This document shows, one piece after another, positions 31,810 through 41,604 of a stretch of DNA of 48,043 bases. A program made the position numbers and the translations under genes. The notes beneath the pieces were generated by a model. The model had not been told where the DNA came from and ran no database searches. It worked only from the letters and a program-made list of their open reading frames with translations. Position 1 is the first letter of the stretch. Every line of letters begins with the position of its first letter. Source of the DNA: Faecalibacterium sp. UBA1819 (GTDB lineage: Bacteria > Bacillota > Clostridia > Oscillospirales > Ruminococcaceae); assembly GCA_002315015.1 (NCBI GenBank), contig DCEX01000004.1, forward strand, positions 1 to 48,043, in the 5' to 3' direction.

Positions 31810-34800
31810 TTATTCAGGTGCTTTCATGCTTTCTACCATGTTGATGCGCTGCAATTTGCGGTGCATCACAAGATTGACCAAAACGCTGAAAGCAATTGTC
31901 AAAGCGGAACTGTACAAATAGCTCAAGGGCTTAATCGTTCGGCCAAACATCACGGCATCCACTTCCACGCTTTGGATGACAAAGATATGCAGGAAAATGC
32001 CGAAAATCAGGCCAAAAAACGTGCCGATCACTGTTAATGCGGCCGATTCGCGGTAAACATAGGCCGAAACCTCTCGGTCAAAAAAGCCCAGCACCTTAAT
32101 AGTGGCAATTTCCTTGGTACGCTCCGTAATATTGATGTTGGTTAGGTTGTACAGCACCACAAAGGCAAGCATACCGGCCGAAAGAATGAGCACAACCACA
32201 ATGATATTGATTTTTTCCAGCATGTTTTCAAAGCTGGCTTTTAAATCGCTGATAAAGCTTACCCCCGATACCGTTCCCGTGTTCAGTAAAGCTTCGCTCA
32301 ATTGGTCGTGTACTTCTTGTGAGCTGCCCGCAGCACGAAGCACAATGGTATCAAAAGAGGGCTCGCTTCCAAAAGCGGCGCGATAGGTTTCGGCGGAAAG
32401 ATAGACGTAGTTTTGCACATAGTTTTCCGCAACGCCATCCACACGGAATTCAGCCTCTTTGCCGCTGCTGTTTGCCAAAGTAATGACATCGCCCGGCTTT
32501 GCGTTCATGCGTTCACTCATTTTTTCTGTAATGACAATGCCGCTTTCACTGAAAGGAACAGGGCTTTGCGATAAGCGGTCTTTCAGCGTCACAAAGCTGT
32601 CAAACAAAGCGGTATTTTCGGGAACAAATAAAGTAGTGCTGAATGTTTCGCCGTCAACGTCATTTTCGCTGTTTTCTTGGTGCACCAGTAAGCAGCTTTC
32701 TACTAACTCACCATTGTTGAGGACATCGGAAAGAGAGTCTTCCACGCCTTTGTCGGCATCTTTTAAGGTAGTAGTTAAATCGTAGGTGAAAATGGAACCA
32801 AACTGCTGGTACACAATATCACTGATAGAGTCATGCAGACCAAAGCCTGTCAGCAGCAGTCCGGTACAGCCTGCAATGCCGATGACCGTCATAAAAAAGC
32901 GCTTTTTATAGCGGAACAAGTTGCGCGCCGTTACCTTGTGCGTAAATTTCATGCGGTTCCAAACCGGTTTCACACGCTCCAGCAAAATGCGTTTTCCGGC
33001 TCGCGGTGCCTTGGGCAGCATCAAAGAACCGGCATTTTCCCGCAGCGTGGTAAGAGAAGCGTTCAGGGTTGCCGCCAACGTGGCAACGAGCGCCAGCCCG
33101 CAAGCCATTAAAGCATAGGGGGCATCAAATAAATAGTGCAGCGGCGGCAGGAGGTACATCATGGTGTAGGCGTTCCAGATGACCGTGGGGAACAGGTAAA
33201 GGCCAACAGAAATGCCGATGACGCAGCCGGAGCCGGTGGCCGCAACGGCATAGAGCAGATATTTTTTCATAATATCAAAGCTGCTGTATCCAAGCGCCTT
33301 CATGGTTCCGATTTGCGTGCGTTCTTCTTCCACCATGCGCGTCATTGTGGTGAGCGACACCAATGCCGCAACCAAGAAGAAGAAAATGGGGAAAACACCG
33401 GCGATGGCTTCTACCTTTTCCACATTGGAGGAGAAAGAGGCATAGCTGACATTTGTCGAACGAGTCAGCACATACCATTCCGGCACCTTCATTTCACTTA
33501 AAGCGCGTTCACCATCTTCCAACTGCTTGCGTGCGTCGTCGAGCTGTGCCTGTGCCTCCTCTTTGCTGGCCTGGTACTCGTTTTCGCCCTGCGCCAGCTC
33601 CTGCTTGGCGGCTTCCAGCTGTTCTTCTCCGTCTGCCACTTCGTTTTTCGAGTTTTCCAGCTTGGCCTCAGCGAGTTCCATTTGCAGCCGTGCCAGATCG
33701 GGCGCCAGATTCAATGAAGTTTCACCGGCAGCAAGCTGTGCTTCCGCGGCAGTAATTTGTGCCTTTGCTTGGGCAAGCTGTACTTTGCCCTGTGCCAACT
33801 GCTGCTCACCCTGTTCAATCTTGGGCGTATTTTCTGCAATTTGCTGTTTGGCGCTTTCCAGCTGTGCCGAAGTATCATCCACTGCCTGCTGGGCGGCTAT
33901 CAAACCGTCCTGTGCCGCTTTTAAAGACGCCTTTGCTGCATCGGCTTGTATTTGTGCGGCAGAGGCAGCCGCTTCCAGCACGGCCAAGCGCTGCTTTTCG
34001 GCTTCATAGGCCGCTCGTGCGCTGTCGCGCGCACTTAACAGCGGTGCTGCGGCAGTGGGGTCTTGCGCTGCCCATTCTGCTTCTGATAAATCGCCGCGGG
34101 CCGCATCAACGGCAGCTTGTGCGTCTAAATAAGTTTGCTCCAGCGTGGCGAGCGGCGACGAAGCCAGCGCCGTATCATATTCTTTTTGCGCTGCATCCGC
34201 CGCGCTTTGCAGTGACGAAGCCTGCTGCTCCAATGCGGGAATCTGCGCTTGTGCGCTCGACAGCGCGCTTTGTGCGCGTGTGAGCATCGGCTCTAAAGTA
34301 GTGACAAGCGTCTGCGCTTGTGCCAGCTGCTGCTTTGCATTGTTTAATTCCGTTTCTTTTTCGGCCAAAAGAGCGGCGTTTTCTTCACACTGCGCCTTGG
34401 CCTGCACCAGCTGTGCCTTACCGGCACTGAGCTCCTCCGTTTTTTGGGTCAGCTCACCGCCGATGGAAGCCTGCGACTGCTCCAGCTCGGCCTCGCCCTG
34501 TTCAATTTGCTCTTTGGCATCGTTTAAGAGGGCTTCATTATCGGCAATTTCCTGCCGCCCATCCTCCAGCTTTTGCTCGGCTTGTGCAAATTCCTCGTTG
34601 GCATCGCTGAGGGCGTCTTCGTACTCCTTACGCGCTTTTTCCAGTTCTTCCTGCGTTTGGGTGTAAACCTCGTTATAACGGATTTCGCACCGCTCTCCCG
34701 CGATGGCTTCCATGCGGGAAACGGTTTCCTCTACAAGGCTTTCATAATCGTCCGTCAGACTGTTTTGTGCCGCAGCACCGCTGACCGTGACATAAATATC

Positions 34801-35463
34801 AGTGTACGCTTCCAGTGCAAAGTTTTGCTCGCCTGTATAGACAATCATGGCGACGCTGCCGTTGCCTACCGTAGAACTTTCATTTTCAATGGAAAAGTAA
34901 TAAGGCGACGTGACAATGCCGGTCACTTGATATTCCGTGCAGGAAAAATTGGTATCTGCATTGGGGCTGTCCGGCGAAATAGTCAGCGTTTCTCCCACTT
35001 GTACGGGTGCGCCCGTCAGCTCGTTGTTGATAATGACAACGCATTCGTTATCACGCACGGGTAAGCGGCCTTGCGCGACCTCCAGCCGGTTGAGATAGCC
35101 CACCGGTTCTTGAGCTTCAATTTGGTCCATGGGCAGGCTGTGAAAGCGCGTGACCAGCGTATCGCCGCCGGAGGTGTTTACCAGGGCATCGGCGCTGTAA
35201 GCGGGCATGATTTCTTCCACACCCTCCAACGCTTGAATGGCGTCGGCATCGTCTTGCGTCAGCGCAAGCGTACCCACCACGCGAATGTCGAACAAATGAC
35301 CTTCGTCAAAAAAGCGATCAGCCGAATAGCGCATGTCGGGCGTGGTGGTGAGCAGACCGGCAAAAAAGCCCGTGCCCAGCGCGACAATTGCCACAATGGC
35401 GGCAAAGCGGCTGAAAGAGCTTTTCACCGTGCGCAGGATATTTTTGCGATATGTTTTTTTCAC
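31810..35463 (-). CDS. FtsX-like ABC permease with very long coiled coil
   Basis: A 1217-aa MacB/FtsX-family permease. Membrane helix 1 is near 20-40, followed by a MacB-like extracytoplasmic domain (about 45-260). Then comes an extracellular Glu/Gln/Ala-rich coiled coil of about 400 residues (about 268-665, repeated LAQAKAQ- and LEQAKQ-type heptads). A first FtsX helix set is near 690-830 (FFFLVAALVSLTTMTRMVEEE), then a second extracellular domain, and a second FtsX domain ends the protein (ILSAGMLAFVVLYNLTNINI). The GTG start immediately follows the ATPase stop, so the two are coupled. The substrate is unknown; lipid, peptide or cell-wall roles are possible for such systems. Confidence 0.9.
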   Translation of the reverse strand: MKKTYRKNILRTVKSSFSRFAAIVAIVALGTGFFAGLLTTTPDMRYSADRFFDEGHLFDIRVVGTLALTQDDADAIQALEGVEEIMPAYSADALVNTSGGDTLVTRFHSLPMDQIEAQEPVGYLNRLEVAQGRLPVRDNECVVIINNELTGAPVQVGETLTISPDSPNADTNFSCTEYQVTGIVTSPYYFSIENESSTVGNGSVAMIVYTGEQNFALEAYTDIYVTVSGAAAQNSLTDDYESLVEETVSRMEAIAGERCEIRYNEVYTQTQEELEKARKEYEDALSDANEEFAQAEQKLEDGRQEIADNEALLNDAKEQIEQGEAELEQSQASIGGELTQKTEELSAGKAQLVQAKAQCEENAALLAEKETELNNAKQQLAQAQTLVTTLEPMLTRAQSALSSAQAQIPALEQQASSLQSAADAAQKEYDTALASSPLATLEQTYLDAQAAVDAARGDLSEAEWAAQDPTAAAPLLSARDSARAAYEAEKQRLAVLEAAASAAQIQADAAKASLKAAQDGLIAAQQAVDDTSAQLESAKQQIAENTPKIEQGEQQLAQGKVQLAQAKAQITAAEAQLAAGETSLNLAPDLARLQMELAEAKLENSKNEVADGEEQLEAAKQELAQGENEYQASKEEAQAQLDDARKQLEDGERALSEMKVPEWYVLTRSTNVSYASFSSNVEKVEAIAGVFPIFFFLVAALVSLTTMTRMVEEERTQIGTMKALGYSSFDIMKKYLLYAVAATGSGCVIGISVGLYLFPTVIWNAYTMMYLLPPLHYLFDAPYALMACGLALVATLAATLNASLTTLRENAGSLMLPKAPRAGKRILLERVKPVWNRMKFTHKVTARNLFRYKKRFFMTVIGIAGCTGLLLTGFGLHDSISDIVYQQFGSIFTYDLTTTLKDADKGVEDSLSDVLNNGELVESCLLVHQENSENDVDGETFSTTLFVPENTALFDSFVTLKDRLSQSPVPFSESGIVITEKMSERMNAKPGDVITLANSSGKEAEFRVDGVAENYVQNYVYLSAETYRAAFGSEPSFDTIVLRAAGSSQEVHDQLSEALLNTGTVSGVSFISDLKASFENMLEKINIIVVVLILSAGMLAFVVLYNLTNINITERTKEIATIKVLGFFDREVSAYVYRESAALTVIGTFFGLIFGIFLHIFVIQSVEVDAVMFGRTIKPLSYLYSSALTIAFSVLVNLVMHRKLQRINMVESMKAPE

Positions 35464-36171
35464 TTACCACTCAATCCTTTCCACCGGGGTGGGGCAGGCG
35501 TTGATTTCCATTGCCTGAACCGTACCGCTCTTGATATGGATTACCCGGTCCGCCATGGCGGTCAGCGCCGTGTTGTGCGTGATGACAATAACGGTTTTTC
35601 CGGTGCGGCGGCAGGTGTCCTGCAAAAGCTTGAGCACCTGCTTGCCCGTCACATAGTCCAATGCGCCGGTCGGTTCATCGCACAGCAAAATTTTGGGGTT
35701 TTTGGCCAGTGCGCGCGCAATGGAAACGCGCTGCTGTTCGCCGCCGGAAAGCTGTGCGGGGAAATTGTCCAAACGATGCTCTAAGCCCACCTCACGCAGG
35801 ACGGTAGCGGCATCCAGCGGGTCGCGGCAAATTTCGGACGCAAGCTCGACGTTTTCCAGTGCGGTCAAGTTCTGCACCAAGTTGTAAAACTGAAACACAA
35901 AACCCACGTCATAGCGGCGGTATTGCGTCAGCTGGCGGTCATTGTAGGCGCTGATTTCATTTCCGTCCAGCAAAATTTTTCCTTCGTCGCACATGTCCAT
36001 GCCGCCCAGCATGTTGAGCACTGTGGTTTTTCCCGCGCCCGAAGGCCCGACAATGATGCAGAACTCCCCTTGTTCAATCGTAAAGGAAACGTGGTCGGCT
36101 GCGGCAATACGCACACCGCCGTTTTGGTAATATTTACAAACGTTTTCAAACGTGACAAACGATGGCTGCAT
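35464..36171 (-). CDS. ABC transporter ATPase, MacB/LolD type
   Basis: A 235-aa ATPase that powers the FtsX-like permease. Walker A is GPSGAGKTT (about 42-50), the Q-loop [16 protein letters not shown], the signature [15 protein letters not shown], Walker [13 protein letters not shown] and the H-loop VITHN. The DEPTGALD form is typical of MacB-type exporters. SD GGAGG precedes the ATG. Its stop touches the permease start. It is driven by the minus-strand promoter at 36260-36288, which overlaps the promoter of the divergent TetR gene. Confidence 0.95.
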   Translation of the reverse strand: MQPSFVTFENVCKYYQNGGVRIAAADHVSFTIEQGEFCIIVGPSGAGKTTVLNMLGGMDMCDEGKILLDGNEISAYNDRQLTQYRRYDVGFVFQFYNLVQNLTALENVELASEICRDPLDAATVLREVGLEHRLDNFPAQLSGGEQQRVSIARALAKNPKILLCDEPTGALDYVTGKQVLKLLQDTCRRTGKTVIVITHNTALTAMADRVIHIKSGTVQAMEINACPTPVERIEW

Positions 36172-36235
36172 GAGTCAATCCTCCAATAATAGACAAAATC
36201 ATCGGCTGCAAAAACCGATAATAATAAACGCAGTG

Positions 36236-36264
36236 TTGATTATTTTATTTGCTTTCTCTATTAT
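36236..36264 (+). promoter_or_regulatory. Promoter of the TetR regulator
   Basis: TTGATT (36236-36241), 17 nt, TATTAT (36259-36264). The -10 overlaps the -10 of the opposite ABC promoter (36260-36265), so one bound protein could block both. Confidence 0.6.
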
Positions 36265-36288
36265 AATGAAAAGAACAAAAAACGACAA
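36260..36288 (-). promoter_or_regulatory. Promoter of the ABC exporter genes
   Basis: On the minus strand TTGTCG (36283-36288), 17 nt, TATAAT (36260-36265). The start is expected near 36253, 82 bp before the ATPase ATG. Confidence 0.7.
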
Positions 36289-36387
36289 TCCGTAAAAAAG
36301 CGTATTTTGCCGATAAATGAACAAATGATAAAAAAGGTGTCGATTAACAAAATGTGAAATTTTTGTAAAGCAACAGGAGGGCGTGAG

Positions 36388-36978
36388 ATGGAAAAAGTGG
36401 ATGCACGGGTGAAGAAAACCAAAAAACGGCTGTGTGATGCGCTGATTGGCCTCATGCAGGAAAAGCGGCTGGAGCATATTACGGTAAAAGAGCTGTGCGC
36501 CCGAAGCGGGTTAAACCGCGGAACGTTCTATCTGCACTATCAAAATGTATTTGAGCTGATGCAGGACGTGGAGCAAGGCTTGGAGGAGGGCTTTTCTCAA
36601 GTTCTGCTTCGTGCACCCATTGAGACGCTTTATGCAGGGGGACAAAAACCGGTGCTGGATGACGTGTGCCGCTACTTTGAAGAACATGCGGCAGCGTGTC
36701 GGCTGTTTTTGTCCCGCGGAGAGCACACAGCGTTGGTAGAGCGTGTGAAGCGCGTGGTGCGTGAGCGCGCGTTGGCGCAGTGGCGGCTGATGTATGGCGA
36801 GGACCCCCGCTATGAGTATGCCTTTGCCTTTGTTGCTTCGGGCTGTATCGGAATGCTGAGCCTTTGGCTGGAGCAGGACACGCCCTGCTCTGCCGAGGAA
36901 ATGGCACAGATGATGGAGGGCTTTATTGCAAAGGCGGCGGAGGCCATGGCGCCGCAAAGCGACCCGAAAACCCGCTGA
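36388..36978 (+). CDS. TetR/AcrR-family regulator
   Basis: A 196-aa regulator with the N-terminal TetR HTH (about 10-56: RLCDALIGLMQEKRLEHITV, then ELCARSGLNRGTFYLHYQNV). The C-terminal ligand domain (about 60-190) is of the kind found in Firmicutes TetR proteins with a TetR_C-like helical bundle (FVASGCIGMLSLWLEQ). SD AGGAGGG precedes the ATG. It is divergent from the ABC exporter with overlapping promoters, so it most likely represses the exporter and itself; the inducer is unknown. No clear palindromic operator is visible. Confidence 0.92.
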   Translation: MEKVDARVKKTKKRLCDALIGLMQEKRLEHITVKELCARSGLNRGTFYLHYQNVFELMQDVEQGLEEGFSQVLLRAPIETLYAGGQKPVLDDVCRYFEEHAAACRLFLSRGEHTALVERVKRVVRERALAQWRLMYGEDPRYEYAFAFVASGCIGMLSLWLEQDTPCSAEEMAQMMEGFIAKAAEAMAPQSDPKTR

Positions 36979-37008
36979 ACATCCGCTTTGACCGGCGGGA
37001 GCTTTCCC

Positions 37009-37037
37009 TTGTACAAAAAAGCGCTTCGTGGTATAAT
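37009..37037 (+). promoter_or_regulatory. Promoter of the lipoprotein gene
   Basis: TTGTAC (37009-37014), 17 nt, TATAAT (37032-37037), with start near 37044. A CGCCC/GGGCG hairpin with a TTCG loop (about 37059-37073) lies in the leader. Confidence 0.82.
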
Positions 37038-37118
37038 AGCCGCAAAGCGGCGAAAAAACGCCCTTCGGGGCGGTGTAAAACGGATCGTTTTCTCAAGCGC
37101 GCTGTGAGACAGGAGGCG

Positions 37119-38396
37119 TTGAACATCAAAAAAGGACGATTGATTTTCGTGCTGTGCATCGGGTGCCTTTTGATGCTGACCGCCTGCGGCGGCGTTTCTT
37201 TAACCGGGCAAAATGTGGAGGAGCTTCTGCGTGCGCCGCAGCTGAGCACCATGCAGAATGCCGTCCAAACGGCGCTGAACCACTATTTGGGGGAAACGCT
37301 GCAGCTGAAATATCCGCGTGGGGGTGAGGAAATGGCCCCGTTTTTGTTTGAGGATTTTGACGGCGACGGCGCGCAGGAGGCGGCTGTGCTGTACACGACG
37401 GAGGCCGGCGCCAAGACGGTGAATATTGCTGTTTTGGAGCAAGACGGCAGCGATTGGCTTGTGGCGTATAACTTGCCGGGTTTAGGCGCTGAAGTGGCGC
37501 AGGCGCAGGTGGTGACGTTAACAGAGGGCGGAAAGCAGCTTGTCATCGGTTATGCCAACGCCAATTTAACCGAAAAATATTTGGTGGCCTACGGCTATGC
37601 AGACGACCAGCTGCATGTGATGACAACGCAGGCTTACGATGCCTACACTGCACAGGATTTGTTTGACACCGGCCTTCAGCAGCTGCTGTTGGTGCCGCCG
37701 GCAACACAGCCCGGTGCGCTGAGTATGCAGGTGTATGACGGCAGCAGCGGCGAGGTAACGCTGCGGCAAACGCTGCTTTTGGACGAAAGACTGACGCGAT
37801 GCACCGCTTTAGACGCCACGCAGTCCGGCCGGCGGCGAGGGATTGTCGTAAGCGCAGAGCTGAGCGCGGGCGGAACGGCGAATCAGGTGGCGTGCGCCGA
37901 TGATGGTGCGCTGGTGCTTTGGCCGAAAGACCACCCGGAAGATGTGGTGCAAGCCTCGTCCCGCACCGACGAAGCGCTCACGGTGCGCGATTTGTGGCAG
38001 CGCGGCACACTGTATATTCCCTGCTTGCCCGGAAGCTTTTCTACGCAAAGTACCTCTCAGCGTTATTATGCAGTGGAGTGGCGCGATTATCTTTCCGACG
38101 GCAGCACCGGGCAGTTTGGAATTTTTGACAGCACATCCGGCGTTTATGTGCGTGTTCCGCTGTATTGGAAGGGTGAAATTCAGCTTGAAGATGGTTTGGA
38201 AGAAAACGTGTGGCGTATTTGTCAAAAGAGCACCGGCGAAACCTTAGTGGTTTTGCGCATCGGAACAAACGAAACGCCGCTTGGCGCCTATCAGATGCTG
38301 CGCACAAAGGGCAGTGTTGCTGTTATGGCTTTATTCGGGGAAGGCTGCACTCCGTCGGAACGCAGCATCCTTCAAACCGGGATTCAATTCTTTTAA
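37119..38396 (+). CDS. Lipoprotein of unknown function
   Basis: A protein of about 425 aa. The signal peptide KKGRLIFVLCIGCLLMLTAC has lipobox LTAC with Cys near 23, so it is anchored on the outer face of the membrane. An Asp-rich FEDFDGDGAQEAAVLY segment (about 70-86) looks like an FG-GAP/calcium-binding repeat, and the rest is a beta-rich repeat-like body. I do not recognise the family. The start is uncertain: the TTG at 37119 gives the best signal peptide, but AGGAGG is only 2 nt away; the strong promoter at 37009-37037 rules out the longer frame from 36864. It lies 95 bp before the response regulator and may be read with it. Confidence 0.75.
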   Translation: MNIKKGRLIFVLCIGCLLMLTACGGVSLTGQNVEELLRAPQLSTMQNAVQTALNHYLGETLQLKYPRGGEEMAPFLFEDFDGDGAQEAAVLYTTEAGAKTVNIAVLEQDGSDWLVAYNLPGLGAEVAQAQVVTLTEGGKQLVIGYANANLTEKYLVAYGYADDQLHVMTTQAYDAYTAQDLFDTGLQQLLLVPPATQPGALSMQVYDGSSGEVTLRQTLLLDERLTRCTALDATQSGRRRGIVVSAELSAGGTANQVACADDGALVLWPKDHPEDVVQASSRTDEALTVRDLWQRGTLYIPCLPGSFSTQSTSQRYYAVEWRDYLSDGSTGQFGIFDSTSGVYVRVPLYWKGEIQLEDGLEENVWRICQKSTGETLVVLRIGTNETPLGAYQMLRTKGSVAVMALFGEGCTPSERSILQTGIQFF

Positions 38397-38491
38397 CGCT
38401 TGTTTTTAAGCGGCTTGCTGCGAAAGTAAGCTGTAATGAGAATCGCCGCGGGCTGCGGCGGATACAATGAACAGCAAAGGAGAAGCAAATC

Positions 38492-39184
38492 ATGCAAAAG
38501 ATATTGGTCGTTGAGGACGAGGAATCGATCCGCGAGGTATTGGTGCTCAATTTGCGCATGGCAGGCTATGAAGTGGCGGAAGCCGGCAGCGCGGAATCTG
38601 CCTTGAGCTTGTTTGAGTCGGGCGCCGTGTTTGACGCTGCGATTTTGGATATTATGCTTCCCGGCATGAACGGGTTTTCCCTTTGCGAAACCATCCGGCG
38701 GGAACATGCTGATATTGGTATTATCATGCTGAGTGCTAAGGCGATGGAGGCCGACAAAATTAAGGGCCTTTCCATTGGTGCAGACGATTATATGACAAAG
38801 CCGTTCAGCGTCAGCGAGCTTTTGGCGCGCGTAGAGGCGCTGGTGCGCCGTGTTGCGCGTGTGAGCAATGAGCGGCAGGAGGATGGACGCATTGTCAGCG
38901 GTAACTTTGTGCTGGACGAAAAAAGCCGTGTGCTGTATAAAAACGGTGTCCCCATTGATTTAACCCAAGTGGAGTTTCAAATTATGGAGCTGTTTTTCGC
39001 CAACCCCGGCGTCGCGCTGGTGCGCGAGAAAATTTTGGAGGGCGTTTGGGGCGAAAACTACTATGGCGATGTGAAAATTGTGGATGTGAACATCCGCCGT
39101 CTTCGCATGAAAGTGGAGGACGAGCCGTCCAGCCCCAAGCATATTCTGACCGTGTGGGGTTACGGTTACCGCTGGAACGCATAA
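38492..39184 (+). CDS. PhoB/OmpR-type response regulator
   Basis: A 230-aa regulator. The receiver has acidic Glu8-Asp9, phospho-acceptor Asp53 (AILDIMLPGMNG) and Lys (TKPFS, about 103). The C-terminal winged helix (about 130-228) has FVLDEKSRVLYKNGVPIDLT, a recognition region VDVNIRRLRMKVE and the last strand TVWGYGYRW. SD AAAGGAG precedes the ATG. A TACAAT box (38463-38468) before it could be a promoter, with a weak -35 and a CGCCGC/GCGGCG hairpin between. It is paired with the kinase that follows, 42 bp downstream. The signal is unknown. Confidence 0.95.
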   Translation: MQKILVVEDEESIREVLVLNLRMAGYEVAEAGSAESALSLFESGAVFDAAILDIMLPGMNGFSLCETIRREHADIGIIMLSAKAMEADKIKGLSIGADDYMTKPFSVSELLARVEALVRRVARVSNERQEDGRIVSGNFVLDEKSRVLYKNGVPIDLTQVEFQIMELFFANPGVALVREKILEGVWGENYYGDVKIVDVNIRRLRMKVEDEPSSPKHILTVWGYGYRWNA

Positions 39185-39226
39185 CATTGCCCCGGCAAGC
39201 GCAAAACAGGAAAAGGAGGCCGCGCA

Positions 39227-40660
39227 TTGGATAGCATTACACGCCGCTGGGTGCGCGGCAGCTTATTGATTACCGTTTTGGTTTTGGTGTTTGCCGAGGC
39301 CATGTTTTTGTATTTTTCCATCAGCGGCTATTATGAAGGCGCGGCGCGCACTTTGCGCAGCCGCATTGACACGCTGATCACCCAGCTTTCCGTCAACGAC
39401 GCTTCTACACCGCAAAGCCGTGAGCTGGTGCTGCGCCGTATGGTGGAGCAGTTTGCCGAGAAAGATAAGTTTGAGCTGATGCTGATTGACACGCAGGGAC
39501 GCATCTCGGTGTCTACCGCGGGCTTTGCCGCCGATAAGGACACCCGCGCCGAGGATTTTGCACAGGCGCTGTTTGACAAGGAAGGCATCGGCCAGTCGAT
39601 TTACCGTACTTCCAGCGGCGAGCGCGTGATGGCCATGAGCGCTATTTTGCCCTTTGCCTGCGGCGAAATTTTGTCGGTGCGGCTGGTGACCAGCATGGCG
39701 CTGATTGATAAAACGCTTTTTTCCATGATTGCTGTCAGCCTTTTGGTGGCGGCGGCTGTGCTGGGCTTTACCCTGTGGTCGGGCCTGTTTTTTATTCGCA
39801 GTATTGTGCGCCCCATCGGCGTGATTGAGGCCAACGCGGCACGCATTGCCCGCGGCAATTTGGACGTGCGCATTGACAACAAATATGATGACGAGGTGGG
39901 CAAGCTGGCGAACGCCATCAACCGCATGGCGGGAGATTTGGAAAAGACCGAGCGCATGAAAAACGAATTTATTTCCTCGGTTTCGCACGAGCTGCGCACC
40001 CCGCTGACTTCCATTAAAGGCTGGGTGGAAACCATCCGCAGCACCAAAGACACGAGCGACCCCATTTTTCAGCGCGGTTTGCAGGTGATTGCCGGCGAAA
40101 CTGACCGTTTATATGAAATGGTGGAGGAGCTGCTGGACTTTTCCCGGATGCAAAGCGGGTTGGTTTTGAAGTGTCAAAAGCTGGATTTAGCCGCCGAGGT
40201 GAGCGACGCGGTATTGGTGGTAGAGCAGCGCGCCGGTTTGGAGGGCGTTGCTTTGTCTTGGGAAGAACCGGCGGAGCCCGTTGTGGTCAGCGCCGACCCC
40301 GGACGGCTGCGGCAGGTGTTCGTGAATCTTTTGGATAACGCTTTAAAATACTCCGGCAAAGGCACTGCCATTCGTTTGGAAATGCTGGAGGACGGCAGAA
40401 GCGTCTATGTGAATATCACAGATGAAGGCCCCGGCATTGCGCCCGAGGACTTGGAGCATGTGAAGATGAAATTTTACAAAGGCAAGGGGGCGGTACGCGG
40501 AAGCGGCATCGGCCTTGCCGTGGTAGATGAAATTGTGCGCGCGCACGGGGGAACGTTTGATATTCAAAGCGAGCAGGGCAAAGGAACCACCGTGACGGTG
40601 CGTTTGCCGCTGGAAGGACGCGCACAAATTGCAAACGATGAAAGGACAAAACAAGTATGA
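39227..40660 (+). CDS. Sensor histidine kinase
   Basis: A 477-aa membrane kinase for the response regulator before it. Helix 1 is near 12-34, an extracellular sensing domain about 35-160 and helix 2 about 165-190. A HAMP domain follows (about 190-243), then HisKA with His254 (SSVSHELRTPL) and HATPase boxes (NLLDNALKYSG, DEGPGIAPED, GSGIGLAVVDEIV). It starts at TTG 39227 with AAGGAGG 8 nt upstream. It overlaps DUF1385 by four bases (ATGA), so the pair is translated together. It resembles PhoR-type kinases; a phosphate role is not shown. Confidence 0.93.
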   Translation: MDSITRRWVRGSLLITVLVLVFAEAMFLYFSISGYYEGAARTLRSRIDTLITQLSVNDASTPQSRELVLRRMVEQFAEKDKFELMLIDTQGRISVSTAGFAADKDTRAEDFAQALFDKEGIGQSIYRTSSGERVMAMSAILPFACGEILSVRLVTSMALIDKTLFSMIAVSLLVAAAVLGFTLWSGLFFIRSIVRPIGVIEANAARIARGNLDVRIDNKYDDEVGKLANAINRMAGDLEKTERMKNEFISSVSHELRTPLTSIKGWVETIRSTKDTSDPIFQRGLQVIAGETDRLYEMVEELLDFSRMQSGLVLKCQKLDLAAEVSDAVLVVEQRAGLEGVALSWEEPAEPVVVSADPGRLRQVFVNLLDNALKYSGKGTAIRLEMLEDGRSVYVNITDEGPGIAPEDLEHVKMKFYKGKGAVRGSGIGLAVVDEIVRAHGGTFDIQSEQGKGTTVTVRLPLEGRAQIANDERTKQV

Positions 40661-41604
40661 AGCAGCGTTCGGGCGGCAATGCCGCCTTTAAAACAACCGT
40701 TGGCGGTCAAGCGCTGATGGAAGGCGTGATGATGCGCGGGCCGCACAAAATTGCTTATGCCGTGCGAAGCCCCGAGGGAAAAATTGTGACAGAGGTGGAG
40801 CCGGTAAAAAAGTATGCCTGGCAGAAAATTCCATTTGTACGCGGCGTGGGAAGCTTTATCGAAAGCATGGTGAACGGCTATCGCTATTTGATGAAAAGCG
40901 CCGATATTGCCATGACGGAAGAAGAAAAGCAGGAGGAACAGCCCTCGCGCTTCGAGCTTTGGATGGAAAAGCATTTGGGCGAAAAAGGCTTTCAGGTTTT
41001 GATGACGCTTTCCTCCGTGCTCGGCGCCGTGATTGCCATTGTGCTGTTTATGGTGGTGCCGACGTTCCTGGTCGGGCTTTTGAACAAGGTGGTAGACCTC
41101 GGCGGTTGGAAAACGCTGTTGGAAGGCATTGTCAAAATTGCGCTCTTGGTGGGATACATGGCGGCGGTCAGCCTTGTGCCGGACATTGCCCGCATGTTCC
41201 GCTATCACGGCGCAGAACATAAAACGATTGCATGCTATGAACATGATTTGGAACTGACGGTGGAAAACGTGCGCCAGTGCAGCCGATTTCATCCCCGCTG
41301 CGGCACCAGCTTTATTTTAATTATTTTGGTGGTTTCGGTGCTGCTGTTCAGCGTCATTCCCTGGTCAAGCCTGGGTTTGCGCATTGTGTATAAGATTTTG
41401 CTGCTGCCTGTCGTGATGGGCGTCAGCTACGAAATTTTAAAAATCTGCGGCAGATATGATAACCTTGTCACAAGGGCTATTTCTGCGCCCGGCCTGTGGC
41501 TCCAGCGCATTACGACGAAAGAGCCGGATGACAGCATGATTGAATGTGCGATTGCCGCTGTTAAGCCCGTTTTGCCCGAAGACAGACGCGAGGGCGAATG
41601 GTGA
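40657..41604 (+). CDS. DUF1385 family membrane protein
   Basis: A 315-aa protein with the family start (VGGQALMEGVMMRGP), a central Cys/His core (YHGAEHKTIACYEH; CSRFHPRCGTSFI) that is strongly conserved, and three to four membrane helices (about 115-135, 150-170, 220-245). The function is unknown. It usually sits just before prmC, as here, with a 7-bp overlap, and often near release-factor genes. The start uses ATGA overlap with the kinase stop and AAAGGA upstream. Confidence 0.92.
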   Translation: MKQRSGGNAAFKTTVGGQALMEGVMMRGPHKIAYAVRSPEGKIVTEVEPVKKYAWQKIPFVRGVGSFIESMVNGYRYLMKSADIAMTEEEKQEEQPSRFELWMEKHLGEKGFQVLMTLSSVLGAVIAIVLFMVVPTFLVGLLNKVVDLGGWKTLLEGIVKIALLVGYMAAVSLVPDIARMFRYHGAEHKTIACYEHDLELTVENVRQCSRFHPRCGTSFILIILVVSVLLFSVIPWSSLGLRIVYKILLLPVVMGVSYEILKICGRYDNLVTRAISAPGLWLQRITTKEPDDSMIECAIAAVKPVLPEDRREGEW

